Notes under the pieces: model-generated
What the model saw: the letters and a program-made list of their open reading frames with translations, nothing else
What the model was told of the DNA's origin: nothing
Databases searched by the model: none
Shown here: in pieces, positions 24,101 through 33,659 of the stretch
Position numbering within the stretch: position 1 is the stretch's first letter
How the letters are laid out: the number at the start of each line of letters is the position of its first letter
NCBI GenBank assembly: GCA_963556495.2
Contig: OY747701.1
Coordinates: 41,179,001-41,243,000, forward strand
Reading direction: 5' to 3'
DNA from: Valencia hispanica
Taxonomy: Eukaryota; Chordata; Actinopteri; Cyprinodontiformes; Valenciidae
DNA: 64,000 nt
Made by a program: the position numbers and the translations under genes

Positions 24101-24614
24101 ATCATCCGGTGTCCCATTTGAGCTGTGGCATCTAGTCTTCCCACATAGTCTACCTCTCTATAAAGCCCATAAAAAGTGGATTAGCGCGAACGGATGGCAT
24201 CGTCCATCTATAGTCCCCATGTAAACAAACGCCGGGTCAAACCCGAAGTCGGTCACATATTTCACGCAAGGGCTCATGGGGGCTAGGAATAAGGTGGATA
24301 AATAAAATGTTTCTTCAAAATTTTAATTAAATTCACTCTATATCAGTATCACTACTATAAAATCAAAAAAGCAGCAGGAAAAAGCTAACCAAACACACAC
24401 TTAAACACACACATAAACCTTGCTTTTAGTTTCTGACATTAATTTGGGCTTAACGTAGAAAAACAGATGCAAAATGTTTCACACTATCCAGATTTAAAAG
24501 TTTACCCAAGTCCTACTTAAGCATAAAGAAGCATGATATATCCACTCACACATTTACACACCCACACAAGAACCAGACAAAAAGAATGGTTGGTATGAAT
24601 ATCAAAATAGTTAC

Positions 24615-24741
24615 CGCTGTATTGATGGTTTATAATGATTGTTCCAACGGCCCTTTGCCTAGTTGCCATTATATTGTGCCACTGGCCATCATTGTAGCGG
24701 CGATCCCCGTCACCCTGTACACCTACAGCCACTGCTGAACC
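24615..24741 (-). CDS. ush2a: ush2a exon 4: LamG domain 1, middle
   Basis: It is preceded by a T-rich tract ending in GTAG and followed by GTAACT. It enters in phase 0 and leaves in phase 1. It carries the LamG core motif YNDGQWHNIMATR, where the D-G-xW-H box is diagnostic of laminin-G folds, followed by the next strand (GTIIINHQYSG). Confidence 0.94.
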
Positions 24742-26100
24742 CTACAATAAATAAAAAAATTTGCAACATATACCCACAATACAAGCAAGAACTTAAAATG
24801 TTTTTGTAAACATCAACCAAAGGTTGCAATTTTAAAAGCATTTTACCAAAGTAAATCTACAGCTTTTGAGCAAAAGCAGAACATTTTCTTAGACTTTAAG
24901 TATTGAGACACCTCAGGAGGACACAAACATGTACATATAATGAAGTGTTGTTACAGAGCTTTTAGCTAGCTATGATGTATGACATCATTGTTCTGATCAG
25001 CTTTTAGTAGCAAGTAGGGAAGGAGCTATATACTAAAAACAAGAAATCCCATAAATGTGAATAAACACAAACACACACAACCAGATAAACACACAGCGAT
25101 GAAGATTTAATGATGAAATCAATAAATGTATGAATGCCAGAGTATATCAGCTCCTGACATCTTTACAGCTATCGCTACCCAGCTCAACTAAACCAGGCAA
25201 CACAGAAGGAGTCCATTTATGTCTTTTTGTTCACCTCTCACAAATATACAGAAACACTTGTTTAATTACTTCACTGGGAACCACTAGCTGTGAAATTATA
25301 CACTCAAACCTTCCAGAAACTGCTGCTAAAGTGCCCTTGAGCAAGACATTTAGAGTATAACTGCCACTCAAGTGGTTCTGTTCATGAAACCAAAGATTGA
25401 TGGTGGTTTTACCGAGAAGTACCGCAATAGAAAACCTTGCCGGTCACTTTTGTCAGGCAATGTACACTATCAGCGGAAGACATTATGCATGTTTTGAGTA
25501 AATAGCTGGAGAAAACACACAGCAATTTAGGAAAACCCAGTTGTGGGTTGATGTCATTCTCTGAGTGCTGTAGGACTTGACTGATATGTGTGTTTCCTGT
25601 TGGATGCCCTACTATCCATCTCTTTATTATACAGCATATGATCCCACAAGCTAGTGGACTCACAAAGTGTAAAACCAAAGCATCAGTCCTGTGGCTTTTC
25701 GTGTTGCTTTACGCTTGCAAATATACACAGTAAAACCAGATATTTACATGCATTATACAAAAATACAACTTTCTCTCTCACTTTTGAAAGCTACATGACC
25801 ACCTGCTAGTTCTTGTATCAAAGGTGAACTGATTTAGGGTTTGCCACAGACATTTGGAGTTTGTCTGTTTCCGATGCCACTGCTAAGCTTTATTGTACAA
25901 TGGGTCAACTCAAGTTATAATTTACAAAATGCGACCTTGTGTGCACAACACTTTCACAAATCTTACACGGCAGAGCGTCATATACATAATACAAAAACTT
26001 AAAAAGACAACTTGGATGTGTGGTCCTTTTTTCTTTTTCTTATTTTAATGCAATGCGGAAGTATTGGATCAGAACTTGGTATCAGCAGATACTAAAAGTC
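24742..26100. other. intron, no gene seen
   Basis: AT-rich intronic sequence between exon 4 and the Tc1 remnant. Short open frames have no recognisable family. Confidence 0.5.
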
Positions 26101-26109
26101 AAATGACTG

Positions 26110-26500
26110 ACTCAAACTCTGGGGCAAAAAAAAAAATTATTGGGAAATGTCAACATTTGAGTTAAGTCAAGGCACACCTGTGGATTTTAATGCTCTGCTT
26201 CAAACACACTGCTTCCTTTTGGAGCATGGGAGAAGCAAAAGAAACCAGGCAAAATATCATGATGAGAGTTGTGAACGTCAACAAGTCCAGACCATCCAGA
26301 ACAAGTCCAGAACAATGGGACTGTTTGAACTTAATGACCGTCATTATTTGGAGGACAAAGGAGGAGGCATGCCAACATGAAAATACCATGCCAACTGTGA
26401 AGTAAGGTGGCAGCATCATGCTGAGTAGGGTTTGTGCTACACGAAATGGTGGACTTCACCAAATAAATAGCATAATGAGAAAAGATCATTATGTGGAAAT
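26110..26500 (+). pseudogene. Tc1 transposase remnant
   Basis: Plus-strand fragments in shifting frames read NTMPTVK, then GGSIML, then GLHQINSIMRKDHYVEI, in the order of the Tc1 segment PTVKHGGGSIMLWGCF...GIMxKExYVEIL. Upstream the copy is degraded. No inverted termini found. Confidence 0.65.
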
Positions 26501-27559
26501 AAAAATAATTTTGGTCATCTGGATTGACCTAAATAAGGAAGGGGTTAGGTTGATTTGTCCTTTTGTACAGTATATAAAAATAACTGTTTTCAAGCATCTG
26601 TGTGCGTGTTGTATAGTATAATCTATCTGGAAAAACCAGAATGGACTAAAAATCCAAATTTATTCAAACACAAAGAGGAGAGAGAACAAGGATGAAGACT
26701 TTAAAAACTTTTAAAATCAGATAGTTTCATTTGGATTTCATTTCTTGTCTCGATTGAGGATTAATTCATTTTTAGAAAACATTTACGTTTTTAAATTAGA
26801 TAAGCACTCAGAGAGTGTAGACCTCTCCCAGGGCAGCTCATCCCACACCCCCGTGTTGTTATCAAATTTTAACTTTCGGTACTTTTCCAATAAAATGTCT
26901 GTTAATGAGACACATGGCTGTGTTCGTGCTGACGCTGTGCTGTTTCAGCAGAGAGGGGAGATTCGCATAGAGTGATTAATTTGCTTTGCATAGCGGGGTT
27001 GCTGCGCGAGCTCAGCCGTCTGTGAGCTCTCTGAGACAGAAGAAGAGTCAACAATAGCACCGCTGGTCAGTGATTGGATACGCACTTCATGTCAGACAAA
27101 CCCCAAAATGTAATAAGTTGTTCCTGGTCCTGTTTCAGACATCTCCTGAAAATTGTATGGAAATCCGTCCATAACGTTCTGAGTTATGTTGCTAACAGAC
27201 AGATGAACAACCAAACAACAGACGGGCAGGAAAAAATATACCTCCTGGCGATATGATTTCAATGGTCAAAACAGGATAAATGGACATTATGCAGGAATAC
27301 CAAGAAAGGTACGTTTTTTAAGGTTTCATTCACTCGTTTTTTCAATAAATTTGCTGTGGTCTCCAGAATCAATTAATGCCTTGTAAGCTGTTTTATGTGG
27401 AATAAATGCACTGGCACTCCTGTTTCAGGAGGTTGCAGTTTCTCGGAGGAGTTGGGTGGGACATGTCAGGATAACGAGTCTAACTCATTATTATTTTAAT
27501 ATGCAAACGGCTCGTCTATGATTGGCTAACAGCAATGTGACTCTTATGCTACCTTCAAT

Positions 27560-28618
27560 ATTAAAAAGAGATATCACATTTCTCCTGGTTTAGCTTCCCT
27601 TCATTGGCTCCCTGTTAAATCCAGAATAGAATTTAAGATCCTTCTTCTTACATACAAAGCCCTTAATAATCAAGCTCCATCATACATCAGAGATCTAATT
27701 GTTTCATATGTTCCCAACAGAGCACTTCACTCTCAGACTGCAGGTTTACTGGTGGTTCCCAGGATTTCTAAAAGTAGAATGGGAGAAAGATCTTTTAGTT
27801 ATCAGGCTCCTCTCCTGTGGAACCAGCTCCCAGTTTTAGTCCGTGAGGCAGACACTCTGTTCACTTTTAAAGCCAGGCTTAAAACTTATCTTTTTGATAA
27901 AGCTTATAGTTAGAGTGGCTTAGGTCATCCTGAGCTATCTCTGTAGTTATGCTGCTATAGGCTTAGACTGCTGGAGGACAGACTTACCAATTTTCTTCAC
28001 TCTGCTACTTCCTTTTCTCCTACAACTCTCCAGTTGTATTACAGTACATTCTGTTATTTCGACTGTTAACTTTGTTTTCTCTCAGTGTTTTTCTCCATAG
28101 AAGATATACCTGGTCTGGTGTCCTGCTTGGCTGCCATGCCCTGTTGGACGGGGGCATCGACTGGGTGATGCTCCCAGTAACTGAACATCCACCGTGTCCT
28201 GTTATCAACTTTTTACTTTCTGTAGCATAGAAAAGTTCTCTTATATGAGATCTTCTGTTCCTTCTGTGTCTCTGCTCTATCTTCTCAAACCACCAGACGG
28301 TCGTCGCAGATGGCCGCTCCTACTGAGCCTGGTTCTGTTGGAGGTTTCTTCCTGTTTAAGGGGAGTTTTTCCTCTCCACCGTCGCTACATGCTTGCTCAG
28401 TATGAGGGATTGCTGAAGGATTGCTGTGGTTAGAAAGTCTTCATCAACGGGGCCCAACCTCACGCCAATGACTGACGCAATCTGCTGGGATTCCTTAAAT
28501 AGGAAATTCTTTAACTGATTGGAATGTTTGTATAAATGTATAAATGACTTCTTGTTAAGTGCCTTGAGATGACATCTATTGTGAATCAGCGCTATATAAA
28601 TAAACTGAATTGAATTGA
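27560..28618 (+). mobile_element. Rex/L2-type LINE 3' part, family D
   Basis: Broken coding remnants end with a recognisable LINE C-terminus in shifted frames (LLSCGTSSQF; near KTYLFDKAYS at 27885). A long 3' UTR follows, ending in GCCTTGAGATGACATCTATT and AATAAACTGAATTGAATTGA. The same tail is at 9667-9800. Several stops, inactive. Confidence 0.75.
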
Positions 28619-28759
28619 ACTGAATGTGCTATTTCCACAAATAAACCGAGCCCCAACCTGTTCTGCCATGCTTTGGAGTTGCTAACAGTTAGCTTCGTTG
28701 CTAACAGTTAGCTTCGGCCTCTAGCTTCTACTAGTAGAGACGTGCTCTGCTCTCGCCAG

Positions 28760-29020
28760 GCTGCAAAATCAACCTTCCCATCGGCGGTCGCAAGCCAAGG
28801 TAGGCAAGACCATGAATACAAATTTTCCCTATGACATAGAAGGGACTGGCTTTTTCTGACTCGTTCATTTTGCGGTCTGTTTTTTTGCTGTGGCTAATGC
28901 AGGCTGTGGCTAATGCAGGCAATGGGGGTTGGAGAAAATGTTTATGTGCAGCAAGCATATGCAGCTCAAGTCACCGATCGTATTTCACAAAGAACATTAC
29001 ATGGTTTCTCAGTAAACGAA
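28760..29020 (+). repeat. repeat E, plus copy
   Basis: Shares with 52975-53205 (inverse) the blocks AATGCAGGCAATGGGGGTTGG, GAAAATGTTTATGTGCAGCA, GACTGGCTTTTTCTGACTCG-like and a TGGTTTCTC end, over about 230 bp. Class unknown; no termini seen. Confidence 0.6.
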
Positions 29021-29384
29021 ACCTTTAGAGGCATACTTTTTAATGAAATGCTTAGGTTTTCATTAGCTTAAAAGTAGAAAATTATGTTTATTTGAATTCC
29101 ATTTCACTTGTTCTTTGCATTTATATAAAGATGTAGATTATTATTAGTAGGCTACTAAAATAGGCCTGGTATTTTAAAATATTTGGAAATTCCTCAAATT
29201 TGGTCTTTGTTGCTGATTTTTAGTTGCTCAACAGTGTTTAGCGTTAAAACAAACTCCAGCTTGTCCTAAAAATGATCAATGAGTAGTTTATCTCCTTGTA
29301 GAAGGATCTTTCTCTTCTGCCTTATTCCTATCCAGTCAGTCAGAGACACATGAAAACAGCGCAACTGACAGTTTGTCGTCCTAC

Positions 29385-30175
29385 ATGTTTTAGATGCCAC
29401 CCTTGGTCAGCACACCTGAATCAAATTATTGGGTCATTACCAGGCCTCTGGAGAACTTGTAATGGTGGGCAATATAAAAGGTATAAGGTAGAAATTATAT
29501 AAATTTAGCCAAAGGTAGAGAATTTGACTATACCAGCCTACCGCCATTGTGCATTTTGATGAAGTCATCAAGCTGTCATCAAGGAAGATAAATACTGATG
29601 TTCAGTGTTCGTCTTTACACTATATATTGCAAGTTTAAAATTTTTGGTTTTTCATTTATTTGGAAAAAACCCTGTTGAACTTGAAGCATTTTGAATTCAA
29701 ACATGTGCGGGTTTGTTTAATTGCAATATTAAATTTATAAATAAGTAACCAGGAATGTGGACAATTTTGAACTTTGTGGGATTTTTAAAACAACATTTAG
29801 CTTTTAATTTATTTAAAATATCTTCATCTTTACGTTTTTGTGTTGCATTTCTTGGAAAAAAGATGTTTGTATTTTTTGAATGCCTTTTGCAGAATAAATA
29901 TTCTTTAAATGCATTCTAAACTTTTTTTAAGTTGTTGTTCTGCTGCAATGTATTTGAAAAGTGAGAATGTTCATAAACTCATTTTGACATATATAAAGAA
30001 AAGTATATATATCACAATAGATATTGTTACCGCACACACTTAAGATTATATTGCAATATAGATTTGAGGCCATATCGCCCAGCCCTAACTTGAAGAAATG
30101 TTGAGGAGGTAATAGATCAAGGACACATCTACAACCTGTAGAATGCCGGCACTTGAGGCCTAGAGTTGCACACCC
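29385..30175. repeat. hAT-derived repeat split by a second hAT MITE
   Basis: The outer halves (29385-29461 and 30087-30175) match the repeat at 7700-7910: GCACACCTGAATCAAATTAT on one side and TGAGGCCTAGAGTTGCACAC on the other. The middle is the insertion listed separately. Confidence 0.65.
29462..30086. mobile_element. hAT MITE, 625 bp, nested
   Basis: Inverse relative of 11845-12352: right end CATATCGCCCAGCCCT, left end ATGGTGGGCAATATAAAAGG, with shared interior blocks (AATACTGATGTTCAGTGTTCG). Flanked by AACTTGTA (29454-29461) and AACTTGAA (30087-30094), an 8-bp duplication with one change. Confidence 0.85.
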
Positions 30176-30182
30176 CTGTTTT

Positions 30183-30494
30183 TGTCACGGGGTGTGTGGA
30201 GAATGGACCCAAACGCACTCGCTGAAGGAAGGTGCAGGATGTTTTATTAAAGTGAGGAGATCGTGATGATGGTGGTGAACGGAGACACTGGACATCGGGC
30301 TGGAACGAAGAGGCAGGAAGACGACACACCATGGGGATGAAGACAATAGAGGACTAGGAGGAAGGAGGACTAGGATGATCCGGCCGGGAGTGAAAGGAAG
30401 TGAGGGGTCTTAAAGGCAGGAGGTGAGTAGGATCAGGTGTGGATGATGAGACAGACAGGTGAACACAATCAGGCAGGAATAGGGCAGCGTGACA
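30183..30494 (-). repeat. LTR (3' LTR in element sense)
   Basis: 312 bp, near-identical to 32121-32434, differing mainly near one end. Ends TGTCACGG and GCGTGACA. It lies directly after the polypurine tract in element orientation. Confidence 0.88.
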
Positions 30495-30506
30495 GGACCC
30501 CCCCCT

Positions 30507-31763
30507 TTAAAGGTGGATTCCAGACACCGTGGAAAGAGTGAAAAAGAAAGGGAAGAGAAAAAAAACAAGCACCCTTGCCAGGGTGGGTGGAGGGGGCCCA
30601 CGGAAGGAGGGCCCCGAGTCTCTTTGGGTACGTCCCTGGAAGTCTGGCGGACGGCCCCGGTGGCGGCCCCTGAGGACCTGGAAGTCTGGCGGACGGCCTC
30701 GGCGGCGTCCTCTGGCTGGACGGAGGTCGGGCGGACGGCCTCGGCGGCGGCCCCTGAGGACCTGGAGGTCGGGCGGACGGCCCCGGCGGCGTCCTCTGGC
30801 TGGACGGAGGTCGGGCGGACGGGTCTTAGGTCCTCTTCTGAGGTTCAGGTAGTGCCAAAGAGAGTCTGGAGGCTCGGACGCCTCCCGAGACGGAGAATCT
30901 GGAGGCTCGGACGCCTCCCGAGACGGAGAGTCTGGAGGCTCGGACGCCTCCCGAGACGGAGAGTCTGGAGGCTCGGACGCCTCCCCAGACGGAGAGTCTG
31001 GAGGCTCGGACGCCTCCCCAGACGGAGAGTCTGGAGGCTCGGACGCCTCCCGAGACGGAGAGTCTGGAGGCTCGGACGCCTCCCGAGACGGAGAGTCTGG
31101 AGGCTCGGACGCCTCCCCAGACGGAGAGTCTGGAGGCTCGGACGCCTCCTCAGACGGAGGTTCTGGAGACTCGGACGCCTCCTCAGACGGAGGTTCTGGA
31201 GGCTCGGACGCCTCCTCAGACGGAGGTTCTGGAGGCTCGGACGCCTCCTCAGACGGAGGTTCTGGAGGCTCGGACGCCTCCTCAGACGGAGGTTCTGGAG
31301 GCTCGGACGCCTCCTCAGACGGAGGTTCTGGAGGCTCGGACGCCTGCTGAGAAGACCGTTCTGGAGGCTCCAGTGACGGGGACGGGTCCTCCCTGACCCT
31401 CCCTGGGAGCTTCAGTGACGGGGACGGGTCCTCCCTGACCCTCCCCGGGAGCTCCAGCGACGCATGGGGAAATGTCCATCGCTGGAGAGCCGCCGCTGTG
31501 GCAGCCACAACAACGGCGGGCTCTGGAGCTGGAACGGGCTCATGGACTGGAACGGGCTCATGGACTGGAACGGGCTCATGGACTGGAGCTGGAACGGGAT
31601 CTGGAGCTGGAACGGACTCACAGACTGGAGCAGAAACGGGCTCACGGACTGGAGCTGGAACTGCTCCGGAAGCGGCCCCACCTCGGCGGCGTCGCTGCTT
31701 GCGGTGAGTCAGCAGAAGCGGCTCATGCCGTCGAGGACCAGTCCCCGGGGAACAGAACGCCAA
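30507..31763 (-). CDS. Glu/Pro/Ser-rich repeat ORF of the LTR element
   Basis: A 418-residue open frame, longest in the window. After a basic start it has VHEPVP repeats, then fifteen 11-residue repeats of the type SEEASEPPEPP/SREASEPPDSP encoded by a 33-bp minisatellite, then an Arg/Pro-rich end (RGRRRGRPPDL repeats) running into the polypurine tract. It has no catalytic domain and is likely disordered. It could be a real element protein or only an open frame kept by the 33-bp unit being a multiple of three. Confidence 0.4.
   Translation of the reverse strand: MAFCSPGTGPRRHEPLLLTHRKQRRRRGGAASGAVPAPVREPVSAPVCESVPAPDPVPAPVHEPVPVHEPVPVHEPVPAPEPAVVVAATAAALQRWTFPHASLELPGRVREDPSPSLKLPGRVREDPSPSLEPPERSSQQASEPPEPPSEEASEPPEPPSEEASEPPEPPSEEASEPPEPPSEEASEPPEPPSEEASESPEPPSEEASEPPDSPSGEASEPPDSPSREASEPPDSPSREASEPPDSPSGEASEPPDSPSGEASEPPDSPSREASEPPDSPSREASEPPDSPSREASEPPDSLWHYLNLRRGPKTRPPDLRPARGRRRGRPPDLQVLRGRRRGRPPDLRPARGRRRGRPPDFQVLRGRHRGRPPDFQGRTQRDSGPSFRGPPPPTLARVLVFFLFPFFFTLSTVSGIHL
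30862..31356. repeat. 33-bp minisatellite, about 15 units
   Basis: The unit contains GGAGGCTCGGACGCCTCC, itself an inverted repeat, followed by a variable CGAGACGGA/CCAGACGGA/TCAGACGGA segment. Variants are arranged in blocks (the TCAGACGGAGGTTCT type at 31140-31350). Open in a frame on each strand because 33 is divisible by three. Confidence 0.95.
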
Positions 31764-32101
31764 CCTTGTGCCGACGAATGCGGACGGTGAAGGTGCGACG
31801 CTCCGCTCCCGGAAACAGTCCCGGCGGCGCAGCGGGACCTCCGCCGGCGGACAGATGGTGGAGACGGAGAGGGCGGACCGATGATCCGATCCAACGCCTC
31901 CCTGCGAACCCTCTCCGCCTCGCTCCGCAGCGCGGCGAGATCCGGAGCAGAGAACACACTCTGGAAGTGAGGGAGCACTCCCAGGATTTCCTCAGCTCCG
32001 GAAACCCGCACAGGAAAGTGAGGAGAGGCAGCGAGTCTGGCCAGGTTGGCCCAGACGTCCTGGCGGAGGGCGGCGATCTCCCGGGCGAGTGCTGGGTCCA
32101 T
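31709..32101 (-). CDS. gag-like ORF of the short LTR element
   Basis: A 130-residue frame starting 20 bases inside the 5' LTR boundary with MDPALAREIAALRQDVW. It is rich in Ala, Glu and Arg, likely helical (DLAALRSEAERVRREALDR), then a basic Arg/Pro tail. No zinc knuckle or known capsid signature. Its position directly behind the LTR suggests a gag-derived protein, but the function is not shown. The downstream frame (30507-31763) overlaps it by 55 bp in the -1 frame. Confidence 0.45.
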   Translation of the reverse strand: MDPALAREIAALRQDVWANLARLAASPHFPVRVSGAEEILGVLPHFQSVFSAPDLAALRSEAERVRREALDRIIGPPSPSPPSVRRRRSRCAAGTVSGSGASHLHRPHSSAQGWRSVPRGLVLDGMSRFC

Positions 32102-32120
32102 GTTTAAGGCCGGATCATTC

Positions 32121-32434
32121 TGTCACGTGGTGTGTGTGGAGAATGGACCCAAACGCACTCGCTGAAGGAAGGTGCAGGATGTTTTATTAAAGTGAGGAGA
32201 TCGTGATGATGGTGGTGAACGGAGACACTGGACATCGGGCTGGAACGAAGAGGCAGGAAGACGACACACCATGGGGATGAAGACAATAGAGGACTAGGAG
32301 GAAGGAGGACTAGGATGATCCGGCCGGGAGTGAAAGGAAGTGAGGGGTCTTAAAGGCAGGAGGTGAGTAGGATCAGGTGTGGATGATGAGACAGACAGGT
32401 GAACACAATCAGGCAGGAATAGGGCAGCGTGACA
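32121..32434 (-). repeat. LTR (full 5' LTR in element sense)
   Basis: 314 bp, near-identical to the left LTR. In element sense it is followed by a short leader and then an ATG at 32101 that opens MDPALAREIAALRQD. Near identity of the LTRs suggests a fairly recent insertion. Confidence 0.88.
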
Positions 32435-32480
32435 GGGAGCCGGAACTTCCCCGGGAACGCCTCCCCAGAGGATGAAGGAT

Positions 32481-32602
32481 GGATGATCCGGCCGGGAGTG
32501 AAAGGAAGTGAGGGGTCTTAAAGGCAGGAGGTGAGTAGGATCAGGTGTGGATGATGAGACAGACAGGTGAACACAATCAGGCAGGAATAGGGCAGCGTGA
32601 CA
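32481..32602 (-). repeat. partial LTR at element edge
   Basis: Repeats the TGATCCGGCCGGGAGTGAAA to GCAGCGTGACA part of the LTR and ends exactly at the outer GTTTT duplication. A 46-bp GC-rich linker of unknown origin separates it from the full LTR. Confidence 0.85.
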
Positions 32603-32607
32603 GTTTT

Positions 32608-33000
32608 AGAGGTTTTGCGGCAGCCCTAAAAATGTGGGAAGCAAATTGAGAAACCCCTCTTTGTTTTTTCCAAGGACAGTTTTTTTTGGTAACATTTCTA
32701 AAACCATGTTAACGTTTGTAAAGTCTAAAGTATTTTTTTTTACTTTAGCTCCAATTTCACGAATATTTACACAAAAGCCAACTATTTTTTTTTTTAGTGC
32801 ACCAGGAGAGTGCAAAAGCACTTCAAAGCAATGTACTGCTTAGGTCTGTTTCAAGACTTTTTCTTGTATCACTTGACACTAATCTCTACTCTAGCACTTT
32901 GGTTTATCTCTGACCAGGGAAAGGTAATTTTGGTGTGTTCTTGTGCTTTTACATATGCATGTGTGTGGTAGCTCTCACATACACTTATTTATGAGCATAT
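32608..33000. other. intron, no gene seen
   Basis: AT-rich flank of the LTR element. No feature recognised. Confidence 0.5.
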
Positions 33001-33650
33001 CACTTCCCTGTGTCATGCTAAATTACCCCCCTGCACTGCTAATCCCATTAGGCTAGCTCAACAGGCTAATAGGGGGAAGTAATGGGCCCAGCTATATGTA
33101 TCTAGGGGAACACTTATAAGCCGTGACACCACTCCTACTGTTAATTACCCCAAACTAACCTAAACAAAGGAATCAACCCAGCTGGAGAAGACACACGGAC
33201 AGACAGTCCATCACACATCCTGTAATGCAGCTATCACATACACTTACATTACATATTTATCCACTGATAAAAAACATTTTGCCAACATATACTACAAAGT
33301 GACACTGATAAGGAACCAATGTGCATGTATCTATGTGTAAGTGGGCTTGTGAATGTATGTGTAATCATTTCTCACTATCACTTTCATCATCAAAGTGACT
33401 GACTCTTAACCCTTCTACAAGTAGCTGTATGGATGGATTAGGAAAACGGTGATCTGCATGTATGCAAGTGTGTGTTGGTGTGTGTGCATTTGTCTGTGTG
33501 TGTAAGGGCTAGGGTGCAAAGCTTAATTAGTTTGCAATTGGTATTCACGCATGGTGACTGCAGGGAATGAGTTAATTGCAGTCCAATTCAAACGTTGACA
33601 CACTTTCAAAGTTTTCCCCTCTCCCCATCTCCCTGACAGAAACCAATGAG
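33000..33650. promoter_or_regulatory. candidate intronic regulatory region with homeodomain sites
   Basis: A repeat-free stretch with a TAATCCCATTA palindrome (33040-33050), which matches the paired-class P3 dimer layout TAAT-N3-ATTA with the TAATCC half typical of Otx/Crx factors. TAAT-type sites recur nearby (GGCTAATAGG at about 33065, GTTAATTACC at about 33142, TTAATTAG at about 33524, GTTAATTGCA at about 33572). Crx drives photoreceptor genes, so a role in ush2a expression is possible; this is inference only. Confidence 0.3.
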
Positions 33651-33659
33651 GGGCTACAG

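Larger units (their letters stand above)
22505..24298. mobile_element. ISL2EU-like DNA transposon, 1794 bp, decayed
   Basis: Perfect 16-bp inverted ends (TCCACCTTATTCCTAG at 22505-22520; complement at 24283-24298) flanked by TA on both sides. The left half carries THAP-domain pieces on the plus strand; the right half carries a SWIM-type segment on the minus strand. Convergent THAP and SWIM/nuclease genes are the layout of ISL2EU (IS4EU) transposons (family knowledge). The transposase core and the YqaJ nuclease are missing, so the copy is non-autonomous. Confidence 0.75.
30183..32602 (-). mobile_element. short LTR retroelement with extra partial LTR
   Basis: Two near-identical direct repeats (30183-30494 and 32121-32434), each with TGTCAC...GTGACA ends, bracket an interior of about 1.6 kb. 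A G-run polypurine tract (minus strand, next to 30495) precedes the left LTR, so the element runs on the minus strand. Beyond the right LTR lie a 46-bp linker and a second partial LTR (32481-32602). The 5-bp duplication GTTTT is found only at the outermost ends (30178-30182 and 32603-32607), so the odd three-LTR structure was probably inserted as one unit. No protease, reverse transcriptase or integrase. Confidence 0.85.

Noticed and set aside
26730..27250. Possible promoter or CpG-rich host exon
   Set aside because: GC is somewhat raised, but no open frame, splice sites or promoter boxes were convincing; the end resembles a common repeat.
30489..31376. 295-residue plus-strand frame with LGRLPRRRVWR-type repeats
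   Set aside because: It is the other strand of the 33-bp minisatellite; openness follows from the repeat unit length, and the element runs on the minus strand.
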